Below are positions 1 to 5,137 of a DNA stretch of 5,137 nt, in pieces. Position 1 is the first letter of the stretch; every line of letters begins with the position of its first letter. The translations under genes were made by a program, and so were the position numbers. The notes under the pieces were generated by a model, which saw only the letters and a program-made list of their open reading frames with translations, was not told the origin of the DNA and ran no database searches. Origin of the DNA: a bacterium (GTDB lineage: Bacteria > Desulfobacterota > GWC2-55-46); NCBI GenBank assembly GCA_027310325.1, contig DAIDBB010000155.1, forward strand, positions 1 to 5,137. The letters are read 5' to 3'.

Positions 1-561
1 GTCGAGGTGACCCAGGGCGACAAGACCTTTTTGGTCTATGTCGACTACGCGAAGAAATACCTTGTCGAGGGCAAATTCACTGCGCTTGAGAAGCTCGGAG
101 AGCCCCCGCCGCTCGCAAAGGTAGACCTGAAGAAGATACCCCTTGATAACGCCGTGGTCTACGGGAACCCGAAGGCCGAAAAGAAGGTAATAGTATTCGA
201 CGACCCGGAATGCCCGTTCTGCAGGAAGCTGCATGAGGAGATAAAAAAGATAAACAAGGAAAGAAAGGACATCGTTTTTTATGTAAAGATGTATCCGCTT
301 CCGATACACCCGGACGCTTATGAAATAAGCAAGTCGATCGTCTGTGGAAGGTCGCCCAAGCTCCTCGATGATGCCTTCGCCGGCAAAAAACTCCCGAAGG
401 CGAACTGCGAGACCGCCGAGCTGGACAACAACATAAAGCTCGCCGGAGAGCTCGGCATAAAGGGCACCCCTGGCCTGATCCTGCCGGACGGAAGGCTCTT
501 CCCGGGCTACGCCCCGGCGGACACCCTCCTTGACCTTATAGACCACCCTGAAAAACCGTAA
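1..561 (+). CDS. DsbC-like thiol:disulfide isomerase, 5'-truncated by window edge
   Basis: This is the C-terminal part (186 codons visible) of a DsbC/DsbG-family protein, which in known members reshuffles or reduces wrong disulfides in periplasmic proteins. The frame is open from base 1, so the GTG at 7 is unlikely to be the start; signal peptide and most of the dimerisation domain lie upstream. Counting from that GTG, residues 1-30 resemble the end of the DsbC N-terminal domain, and about 45-180 form the thioredoxin-fold catalytic domain. The redox motif is CPFC (residues 69-72, bases 211-222) followed by RKLHEE, as in DsbC. A second cysteine pair, C113 and C134, has nearly the spacing of the structural disulfide of E. 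coli DsbC. The cis-proline loop is GTP (153-155), followed by the family-typical LPDGRLFPGY. CPFC replaces the CGYC of E. coli DsbC. A terminator follows 10 bases after the TAA stop. The family call is firm; isomerase versus reductase is inferred. Confidence 0.9.
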   Translation, partial: VEVTQGDKTFLVYVDYAKKYLVEGKFTALEKLGEPPPLAKVDLKKIPLDNAVVYGNPKAEKKVIVFDDPECPFCRKLHEEIKKINKERKDIVFYVKMYPLPIHPDAYEISKSIVCGRSPKLLDDAFAGKKLPKANCETAELDNNIKLAGELGIKGTPGLILPDGRLFPGYAPADTLLDLIDHPEKP

Positions 562-570
562 TTAGACCTT

Positions 571-606
571 AAAGAAGGGGAGAATTTAAAAAATCTCCCC
601 TTCTTT
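571..606 (+). terminator. Rho-independent terminator of the DsbC-like gene
   Basis: A perfect 13-bp stem (571-583 with 594-606) encloses a 10-base A/T-rich loop. The descending arm is pyrimidine-rich and runs into CTTT rather than a long pure T tract. It begins 10 bases after the stop codon, so it should end the DsbC-like transcript. Confidence 0.88.
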
Positions 607-664
607 CTTTCCCTGGTACCCGTCAGAAACGAATTCTCTTGCTTTTTAAACGATAAAAGTATAT

Positions 665-689
665 AAAACGGAAATAATCGCCTCCGGCG
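665..689 (-). terminator. Possible weak terminator downstream of tRNA-Thr
   Basis: Read on the minus strand after the tRNA CCA, a 4-bp stem (CGCC/GGCG, bases 679-682 and 686-689) with a 3-base loop is followed by ATTATTTCCGTTTT. It is the only hairpin plus T-rich pattern I see downstream of the tRNA. The stem is short, so this is tentative. Confidence 0.25.
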
Positions 690-695
690 GCTGGG

Positions 696-718
696 ATCCT
701 GGACCGGGGGATTTTTTT
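696..718 (+). terminator. Possible weak terminator with T7 tract, + strand
   Basis: A short stem, ATCCT (696-700) with GGGAT (708-712) and including one G-U pair, encloses a 7-base loop and is followed at once by a run of seven T (712-718). The T run is convincing but the stem is weak. It could be a backup terminator for the DsbC-like gene or end a small transcript starting near 674. Confidence 0.3.
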
Positions 719-721
719 GAC

Positions 722-796
722 TGGAGCCGGCGGGGGGAATTGAACCCCCGACCTACTGATTACGAATCAGTTGCTCTGCCCCTGAGCTACGCCGGC
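722..796 (-). tRNA. tRNA-Thr (anticodon CGT)
   Basis: A complete cloverleaf reads on the minus strand. The 7-bp acceptor pairs GCCGGCG (5' end at 796) with CGCCGGC. The D stem is GCTC/GAGC, and the 5-bp anticodon stem ACTGA/TCAGT encloses the loop TTCGTAA. A 5-base variable loop and the T arm (GGGGG, loop TTCAATT, CCCCC) complete it. The anticodon CGT reads the threonine codon ACG. The discriminator base is T and the CCA end is genome-encoded (722-724). All stems pair without mismatch, so the gene looks functional. It stands alone and is transcribed away from the response-regulator gene. Confidence 0.97.
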
Positions 797-827
797 AAGG
801 ATTGAGAAGGCAAAAGCCAATCTATTA

Positions 828-856
828 AAAATACGGCATGGCCTCTGATTTGTCAA
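828..856 (-). promoter_or_regulatory. Sigma-70-type promoter of tRNA-Thr
   Basis: On the minus strand a perfect -35 box TTGACA (856-851) is separated by exactly 17 bases from a -10 box TATTTT (833-828, four of six consensus bases). Transcription would start near 821, leaving a leader of about 25 bases before the mature tRNA 5' end at 796. Position, spacing and orientation fit a stable-RNA promoter. No clear GC-rich discriminator is seen. Confidence 0.72.
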
Positions 857-915
857 GAATTTTAGGAGCTAACTCCATTACCACCCAAAATTGAAAAGCG
901 GTTCGATCAAGGCCC

Positions 916-920
916 AAGGA
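916..920 (+). promoter_or_regulatory. Shine-Dalgarno site that decides the REC-GAF-GGDEF start
   Basis: AAGGA lies 6 bases before the ATG at 927, which is ideal spacing. The alternative in-frame TTG at 891 has its nearest AGGAG at 864-868, 22 bases upstream and too far to serve. This favours ATG 927. Confidence 0.7.
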
Positions 921-926
921 CAGGAA

Positions 927-2384
927 ATGCCAATAAAACTGGAAACCCGAGGTACGGAGAACGGCAACAAGGTCCTTATCATCGATGATAACCGCACCAC
1001 CAGCAACATGCTTGAGGAGACGCTCCGGGCCAACGGATACGAGACGCGGCACTCCCCAGACGGAAATGACGGTTTGAGGCAGGTGGAGGAATGGAAGCCC
1101 TCCGTAGTCCTCCTCGACCTCGTCATGCCCGGCCCTGACGGCAACAAGGTCTGCAGCAAAATAAGGGAGATGAAGCTCCCGAACCGCCCCTCTGTAATAA
1201 TAGTCTCCGTAAAAGACGACAAGGAGTCGATAGTGAAAGCCCTTTTGCTGGGCGCCGATGATTTCATAGTAAAGCCCTTCGAGGAAGGGGAGATCGTCGC
1301 GAGGGTCAGGGCGCAGCTCCGGATAAGCGATTTCTACAGGGAGATCGAAGAAGACAAACGCGCCCTTGAGACCATCCTCGACGTCTCCAACGCCGTCTCC
1401 GCGACCCTCGACCCCTCCGAGATCCTTAATATAATCGTCACGAGGGTCGCGTCGATCACCCACGCGCTAAGGTGTTCAATAGTCCTCATAACGAAGGAGG
1501 ACGAAGGGTACGTGCTCGCCTCGCACGAAGACCCGGCCGTAAGGGAATTGAAGATCGACCTTTCAAAATATCCTGAAATAAAAAAGGTCATCGCGACAAA
1601 GGCCCCTCTCGTAATAGACGACATGGCCGATCATCCGCTCATGGCGATAGTAAAAGAGCAGACGAAAACCCTTAAGGGCGTAAGCGCGCTTATAGTCCCC
1701 ATAGTCTTCAATGACGAGGTCCTTGGAACGCTTTTCTTAAGATCGAGGAAAAAGGCGAAGGGGAGCTTTTCCACGAAAGAGATAGACTTCTGCAGAATAA
1801 TAGCCAACTCGGCGTATCATGCACTCAAAAACGCCAGGCTCTTCGAGAAGGTAAGCAAGGAAAAAGACTACCTGCGCGAGATCTCGATAAAAGACCATCT
1901 CACGGCCACTTACAACCACAACTTTTTCTACTCGAGGCTCGAGGAAGAGTTTGAAAGGTCGGTGAGGTACGATACGCCGCTTTCCCTCGTCATGATGGAC
2001 ATAGACAACTTCAAGCACATCAACGACACTTACGGTCACCGCACCGGAGACCTCGTTTTGAAGGAGCTTGCTGAAATAATAAAGAAGGGCGTCAGAAAGA
2101 CCGATATCGTTGCGCGTTACGGAGGGGAGGAGTTCGCCGCCATACTTCCGCACACTTCCTTAAAAGGCGCCACCGAGGACGCCGAACGGCTCCGCCACAT
2201 GATCGAGTCCCACTCATATGCGGGCCTTTTTAACGAGAAGATAACCGTAAGCGTAGGGGTCGCGACGTACCCGAGGAAGGACGCGGTCAACTCCGGGGAC
2301 CTCGTAAACCTCGCGGACGACGCGCTTTACAAGGCCAAATGGAGCGGAAAGAACTGCGTAAAGGTAGCTGAACCTCCCAATTAA
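927..2384 (+). CDS. Response regulator with REC-GAF-GGDEF domains; probable diguanylate cyclase
   Basis: This 485-residue cytoplasmic protein probably makes cyclic di-GMP from two GTP under control of phosphorylation and a GAF-sensed signal. The REC domain (about 15-130) has the acidic pair D20/D21, phospho-acceptor D64 in VLLDLVMPG, switch S94 and K116 in VKPF. A charged helical linker leads to a GAF domain (about 155-305), and a second linker (about 304-320) leads to the GGDEF domain (about 320-480). Catalytic features are MDIDNFKHINDTYGH (metal and guanine contacts) and GGEEF (399-403), an active variant of GGDEF. RKTD (390-393), five residues before GGEEF, is the RxxD product-inhibition I-site. 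No EAL domain or membrane segment is visible. ATG 927 is preferred over TTG 891 because of its AAGGA site. No histidine kinase gene is adjacent, so the partner is unknown. The GAF ligand cannot be read from sequence. Confidence 0.93.
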   Translation: MPIKLETRGTENGNKVLIIDDNRTTSNMLEETLRANGYETRHSPDGNDGLRQVEEWKPSVVLLDLVMPGPDGNKVCSKIREMKLPNRPSVIIVSVKDDKESIVKALLLGADDFIVKPFEEGEIVARVRAQLRISDFYREIEEDKRALETILDVSNAVSATLDPSEILNIIVTRVASITHALRCSIVLITKEDEGYVLASHEDPAVRELKIDLSKYPEIKKVIATKAPLVIDDMADHPLMAIVKEQTKTLKGVSALIVPIVFNDEVLGTLFLRSRKKAKGSFSTKEIDFCRIIANSAYHALKNARLFEKVSKEKDYLREISIKDHLTATYNHNFFYSRLEEEFERSVRYDTPLSLVMMDIDNFKHINDTYGHRTGDLVLKELAEIIKKGVRKTDIVARYGGEEFAAILPHTSLKGATEDAERLRHMIESHSYAGLFNEKITVSVGVATYPRKDAVNSGDLVNLADDALYKAKWSGKNCVKVAEPPN

Positions 2385-2385
2385 C

Positions 2386-2414
2386 GGATACCGACGGTCC
2401 TTCCCCGGTTATCC
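2386..2414. terminator. Hairpin after the GGDEF gene, without a T tract
   Basis: GGATACCG (2386-2393) pairs with CGG-TATCC (2406-2414) as an 8-bp stem with one bulged T (2409) and a 12-base loop. It starts 2 bases after the TAA stop. No T tract follows on either strand, so it is not a classical intrinsic terminator, though it may stabilise transcript ends at this convergent junction. Confidence 0.35.
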
Positions 2415-2451
2415 TCCGCCCCCTGTTTAATCCCTATCCGGCCCCACAGTC

Positions 2452-2470
2452 GGCCTTCATACCCGAGGCC
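2452..2470. terminator. Short hairpin downstream of thiC
   Basis: GGCCT (2452-2456) and AGGCC (2466-2470) form a 5-bp GC-rich stem with a 9-base loop, 5 bases beyond the thiC stop on the minus strand. There is no T tract after it. With the hairpin at 2386-2414 it is the only candidate 3'-end structure for the lgt-thiE-thiC transcript. Confidence 0.25.
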
Positions 2471-2475
2471 CTAAA

Positions 2476-3744
2476 CTACTTACATGTGATCTTTATCGCG
2501 CAGAGGCTTCCGCACATCGTGCAGACGTCCGAATCTTCCGGGGGGCTTGTTTCCCTGAGAGACCTGGCGCGCGCAGGGTCTACGGAAAGCCTTATCTGCT
2601 CTTCCCAGTCCATGGCCTTTCTCGCCTTCGCCAGCCTTATGTCCGCCTCCATCGCGCCTCTGGTCTTCTTGGCTATGTCCCCGGCGTGGGCGGCTATCTT
2701 CGACGCGATTACGCCCTCCTTTACGTCCTCGACGGTAGGAAGACGCAGGTGCTCGGACGGCGTGACGTAGCAGAGGAAATCCGCCCCGCTCGCGGCGGCT
2801 ATGGCCCCGCCTATGGCCGAAGTGATGTGGTCGTATCCGGGGGCGATGTCGGTTACGAGAGGCCCCAGGACGTAAAACGGCGCGCCCTTGCAGAGCCTTT
2901 TCTGAAGGAGTATGTTCGCCTCTATCTGGTCGAGCGGCACGTGCCCGGGCCCCTCTATCATCACCTGCACGCCCTCGTCGAAGGCGCGCTGCGCGAGCTC
3001 CCCGAGGGTTATGAGCTCCTCGACCTGGCCCCTATCCGTCGCGTCCGCAAGGCACCCGGGCCGCAGGCCGTCTCCCAGGCTTAATACCATATCGTATTTC
3101 TTGGCTATCTTAAGGAGCCTCGGATACTCCTCGAAAAGCGGGTTTTCCTTCTTCCTGAACTTCATCCACTCGGCCGTAAGCGCACCACCGCGGCTTACTA
3201 TGCCCATTATCCTCCCCTGGTTCCTGATCCTTTCGACCGACTGTCTCGTAACGCCGCAGTGGACGGTTATGAAGTCGACCCCGTCTTCGGCCTGTTTTTC
3301 TATTACCTCGAAGATGTCCGAACCTTCCAGCTCGACAAAGGATTTCTTCTTTTTCGAGGCGTCGAGGGCCGCCTGGTATATCGGGACCGTCCCGATGGCC
3401 ACCGGGGACTCCCTCAAGATCATCTTCCGGATGGCGTCGACATCGCCTCCGGTAGAAAGGTCCATGACCGCGTCGGCGCCCGCCTCTACCGCAACCTTGA
3501 GCTTCAGGAGCTCTTCTTCAACGTCGACGTGGTCCTGCGAGGAGCCGATATTGGCGTTTATCTTAGTCCTAAGGCCCCTGCCGATGGCCAACCCGTCTAT
3601 GTTGTGCCGGTTGTTGCGCGTTATGACGATTACGCCTTCCTCTATGCCCTTGCGGATATACTCGGGGTCAACGCCTTCCTGGAGCGCGGCCCTCTTCATC
3701 TCGTCGGTGACGATGCCCTTCCTTGCCGATTCCAATTGGGTCAT
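2476..3744 (-). CDS. thiC: Phosphomethylpyrimidine synthase (short-form ThiC)
   Basis: ThiC is a radical-SAM enzyme that rearranges aminoimidazole ribotide into HMP phosphate, the pyrimidine half of thiamin. The 422 residues are complete and match the short form lacking the N-terminal extension of the roughly 630-residue E. coli enzyme. Conserved blocks, in order, are KINANIGSS (61-69), DLSTGGD (95-101), VHCGVT (161-166), SRGG (184-187), SLGDGLRPG (222-230), EGPGHVP (264-270) and TDIAPGYDHI (298-307). The C-terminal 4Fe-4S cysteines are C408, C411 and C415, spaced CX2CX3C, one residue tighter than the CX2CX4C of E. coli ThiC. AGAGGA (3751-3756) lies 6 bases before the ATG. It is the last of three co-directional genes, 44 bases after thiE. 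That gap is too short for a TPP riboswitch and shows no terminator, so thiC probably depends on the upstream promoter. Confidence 0.97.
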   Translation of the reverse strand: MTQLESARKGIVTDEMKRAALQEGVDPEYIRKGIEEGVIVITRNNRHNIDGLAIGRGLRTKINANIGSSQDHVDVEEELLKLKVAVEAGADAVMDLSTGGDVDAIRKMILRESPVAIGTVPIYQAALDASKKKKSFVELEGSDIFEVIEKQAEDGVDFITVHCGVTRQSVERIRNQGRIMGIVSRGGALTAEWMKFRKKENPLFEEYPRLLKIAKKYDMVLSLGDGLRPGCLADATDRGQVEELITLGELAQRAFDEGVQVMIEGPGHVPLDQIEANILLQKRLCKGAPFYVLGPLVTDIAPGYDHITSAIGGAIAAASGADFLCYVTPSEHLRLPTVEDVKEGVIASKIAAHAGDIAKKTRGAMEADIRLAKARKAMDWEEQIRLSVDPARARSLRETSPPEDSDVCTMCGSLCAIKITCK

Positions 3745-3750
3745 AAGTGG

Positions 3751-3756
3751 TCCTCT
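3751..3756 (-). promoter_or_regulatory. Shine-Dalgarno site of thiC
   Basis: AGAGGA on the minus strand ends 6 bases before the ATG at 3744. It is the strongest ribosome site in the 44-base thiE-thiC gap and supports the annotated thiC start. Confidence 0.7.
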
Positions 3757-3788
3757 TTTCTTTAGTACGTTCGATGGCGTGGTTTATA

Positions 3789-4442
3789 TTAATTGTAATT
3801 TCTGCCCTCTTCCAGTTCGCTTATAAGTTCCTTTGCATTCCTTAAGATATCAGGGTTTCCGAGGACCGCCGAGATGACCGCAACGCCTTCGGCGCCCGCC
3901 CCTATTACTTCCTTTACCCTTTCCTTATTTATGCCCCCTATGCCGTAGACCGGTACTTGTACCCTTTTTTTCACCTCTTTTAGAACAGACGTCCCGAGCG
4001 GGCTACCCCACTTCTCCTTTGACTTTGTGAAATAAATAGGCCCGAAGGTTATGAAGTCGGCCCCGTCGGCCTCGGCCCTTACCGCCTCCTCGACGCTATG
4101 AGTTGAAACACCGATGAGGCCCGTTTTTCCCAGCATAAGTCTCGCGTCTCTCGCGTTTATCGAGGCCGCGCCGAGGTGGACCCCGTCGGCGCGGGAAAGT
4201 ATCGCCACGTCTATTCTGTCGTTTATTATAAGCCTTGCCCCGAACTCCGAGGTCTTTTCCCTTAGCTCAAGCGCAAGCGTTAGAAGCTCTCTCCCCTTCA
4301 TGTCCTTTTCCCGGAGCTGGACCGTTCTGACCCCGGCCTTGAGCGCCTCCCCGACGGCATCCGTAAGGCCATCGCCCGTAATGCGCCTGTCGGTTATGAG
4401 ATAGAGCCCCGGGTCCCCGGAGAAAGCCCCTTTCTTCGCCAT
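3789..4442 (-). CDS. thiE: Thiamine phosphate synthase family protein (ThiE; TenI-like possible)
   Basis: This 217-residue TIM-barrel protein belongs to the ThiE/TenI family. ThiE joins HMP pyrophosphate with thiazole phosphate to give thiamin phosphate; TenI is a thiazole tautomerase of the same fold. Visible blocks are LYLITDRR (13-20), QLREKD (42-47), IINDR (72-76), DGVHLG (86-91), GVSTHS (111-116), FGPIYFTKSK (133-142), the phosphate-binding GIGGI (167-171) and GVAVISA (186-192). The length is normal and the start has AAAGG upstream inside the end of lgt. One departure stands out: the usual GQED or GQDD after HLG is GAAS (91-94), so the second acidic metal ligand of classical ThiE is missing, as in TenI. 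FGPIYFTKSK and the neighbouring thiC favour ThiE. Family assignment is firm; the exact reaction is less so. It is 3 bp from lgt and 44 bp from thiC, so co-transcription is likely. Confidence 0.85.
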   Translation of the reverse strand: MAKKGAFSGDPGLYLITDRRITGDGLTDAVGEALKAGVRTVQLREKDMKGRELLTLALELREKTSEFGARLIINDRIDVAILSRADGVHLGAASINARDARLMLGKTGLIGVSTHSVEEAVRAEADGADFITFGPIYFTKSKEKWGSPLGTSVLKEVKKRVQVPVYGIGGINKERVKEVIGAGAEGVAVISAVLGNPDILRNAKELISELEEGRNYN

Positions 4443-4445
4443 GGG

Positions 4446-5137
4446 CTACCTTTTTGATTTCGCGGCCTGAAGCTCCGGCTCCCAGAGCCTTTTCGCTATT
4501 ATGATCGCGCCGACCGCAAGGGCTATTGCCAGGCTAACGAGCTGGGCTACACGTATGGGGCCGAGCATGAGACTGTCTGCCCTGAAGTGCTCGACAACGA
4601 ACCTTCCGAGCGAATACATGACGATATAGACCGCGAAGATGAAGCCGTTCTTGTGCTCCCTCTTTTTCAGCACAAACCATAGGAACGAGAATATACTTAA
4701 GTTTATAAGCATCTCGTATAGCATGGTCGGGTGAGTAGGTATCCCCGGGAACTCGTTTCCCGCAATGCTTCCCGGCGGGAACACTATTCCCCATGGCATG
4801 GACGTCGGCCTGCCGTGGGCGTCTCCATTCATGAAGTTACCGAACCTGCCGAAGGCCTGTCCCAGTATTATCGCCGGGGCAACGGCGTCGGCCATGCGCC
4901 AGAAAAGTATCTTGTGATTCTTTAGGTAAAGCCACGCTACAAGCGCCCCTCCAAGAAGGCCGCCATGTATCGCAAGCCCGCCGTGCCATATGGCCGGGAT
5001 CTCCTTCGGATCGGAGATGTAATACCTCAGGTTAAAGAGCACGTAGTATATCCGCGCCCCTATGACCCCGCCGATGACCGTCCACACGATGAAGTTCATG
5101 ACCTCATCGTCAGTAAGGCCGATCTTTTTCCTCTTTA
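4446..5137 (-). CDS. lgt: Prolipoprotein diacylglyceryl transferase (Lgt), 5'-truncated by window edge
   Basis: Lgt is an inner-membrane enzyme that moves diacylglycerol from phosphatidylglycerol to the lipobox cysteine of prolipoproteins, the first step of lipoprotein maturation. The frame stays open past the Met at 5099 to the right edge (13 further residues including GLTDDEV, typical Lgt sequence), so that Met is internal and the true start lies outside; 230 residues are visible against 291 in E. coli. Counted from that Met, landmarks are GARIYYV (14-20), two HGG motifs (39-41, 45-47), the signature GRFGNFMNGD (84-93, bases 4821-4850) with GRPT after it, HPTMLYE (123-129) and GRFVVEHFR (165-173), carrying the conserved C-terminal arginine and glutamate. 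The signature ends in D where E is usual. At least five hydrophobic membrane segments are visible. The tail KSKR is basic. It is the first visible gene of the lgt-thiE-thiC run; its promoter is not in the window. Confidence 0.95.
   Translation of the reverse strand, partial: KRKKIGLTDDEVMNFIVWTVIGGVIGARIYYVLFNLRYYISDPKEIPAIWHGGLAIHGGLLGGALVAWLYLKNHKILFWRMADAVAPAIILGQAFGRFGNFMNGDAHGRPTSMPWGIVFPPGSIAGNEFPGIPTHPTMLYEMLINLSIFSFLWFVLKKREHKNGFIFAVYIVMYSLGRFVVEHFRADSLMLGPIRVAQLVSLAIALAVGAIIIAKRLWEPELQAAKSKR
4449..4453 (-). promoter_or_regulatory. Shine-Dalgarno site of thiE inside the 3' end of lgt
   Basis: AAAGG on the minus strand lies just before the lgt stop codon (TAG, 4448-4446) and 6 bases before the thiE ATG. 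A ribosome finishing lgt would end on the thiE initiation site, so translational coupling is likely. Confidence 0.6.

Noticed and set aside
7..9. GTG as start of the DsbC-like gene
   Set aside because: The frame is open to base 1 and the protein would begin inside the DsbC N-terminal domain without a signal peptide; the gene is truncated by the window.
722..796. tRNA gene as integration site of a mobile element
   Set aside because: No duplicated tRNA 3' segment, integrase or foreign-looking gene is present in the window.
891..893. TTG as start of the REC-GAF-GGDEF gene
   Set aside because: No ribosome site at proper distance; ATG 927 has AAGGA at 6 bases and begins just before the REC domain.
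825..1463. 212-codon open frame on the minus strand
   Set aside because: Lies antisense to the REC-GAF gene and over the tRNA promoter; the translation has no recognisable domain and is a shadow of a strong gene.
1737..2153. 138-codon open frame on the minus strand
   Set aside because: Antisense to the GAF-GGDEF coding region; no family resemblance.
3259..3765. 168-codon open frame on the + strand
   Set aside because: A second antisense shadow of thiC without recognisable motifs or ribosome site.
3745..3788. TPP riboswitch before thiC
   Set aside because: The gap is only 44 bases, shorter than a TPP aptamer, and lacks its conserved core sequences.
2912..3826. 304-codon open frame on the + strand
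   Set aside because: Antisense to thiC, whose conserved motifs are unmistakable; the translation is Ser/Pro-rich low-quality sequence.
1..5137. CRISPR array, insertion sequence or tandem repeats
   Set aside because: No regularly spaced repeats, transposase motifs or terminal inverted repeats were seen by eye on either strand.

Overview
The window looks like an ordinary chromosomal stretch of a diderm (Gram-negative) bacterium. A DsbC-type periplasmic disulfide isomerase points to a periplasm, and the tRNA encodes its own CCA end. Coding regions are moderately GC-rich, with frequent ATA (Ile) and AGG (Arg) codons in every gene. Together with a short-form ThiC of about 422 residues, this is reminiscent of Desulfobacterota or Nitrospirota relatives. 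That placement is an impression from sequence style, not a demonstrated assignment. No mobile element, CRISPR array, phage gene or defence gene is visible.

Layout, left to right. (1) 1-561, + strand: the 3' part of a DsbC-like thiol:disulfide isomerase whose 5' end lies outside the window, closed by a strong hairpin terminator at 571-606. (2) 722-796, - strand: tRNA-Thr(CGT) with a good sigma-70-type promoter at 828-856. (3) 927-2384, + strand: a cytoplasmic three-domain signalling protein (REC-GAF-GGDEF), a likely diguanylate cyclase, divergent from the tRNA. (4) 2385-2475: a short convergent junction with weak hairpins. (5) 2476-5137, - strand: three tightly packed genes transcribed lgt -> thiE-like -> thiC. 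lgt is cut by the right window edge.

How the genes work together. thiC makes the pyrimidine (HMP-P) half of thiamin, and the ThiE-like protein would couple pyrimidine and thiazole, so these two form a thiamin cassette. It sits behind lgt, which lipidates lipoproteins and has no metabolic link to thiamin; 3 bp separate lgt from thiE, so they are probably co-transcribed. The diguanylate cyclase, the tRNA and the DsbC-like gene appear to be independent units.

No clearly new system was found. The most useful points to check are the missing acidic residue in the ThiE-like protein (ThiE versus TenI-like function), the compact cysteine motif of ThiC, the lgt-thiE-thiC arrangement without a visible TPP riboswitch, and a small promoter-plus-terminator pattern between the DsbC-like gene and the tRNA.
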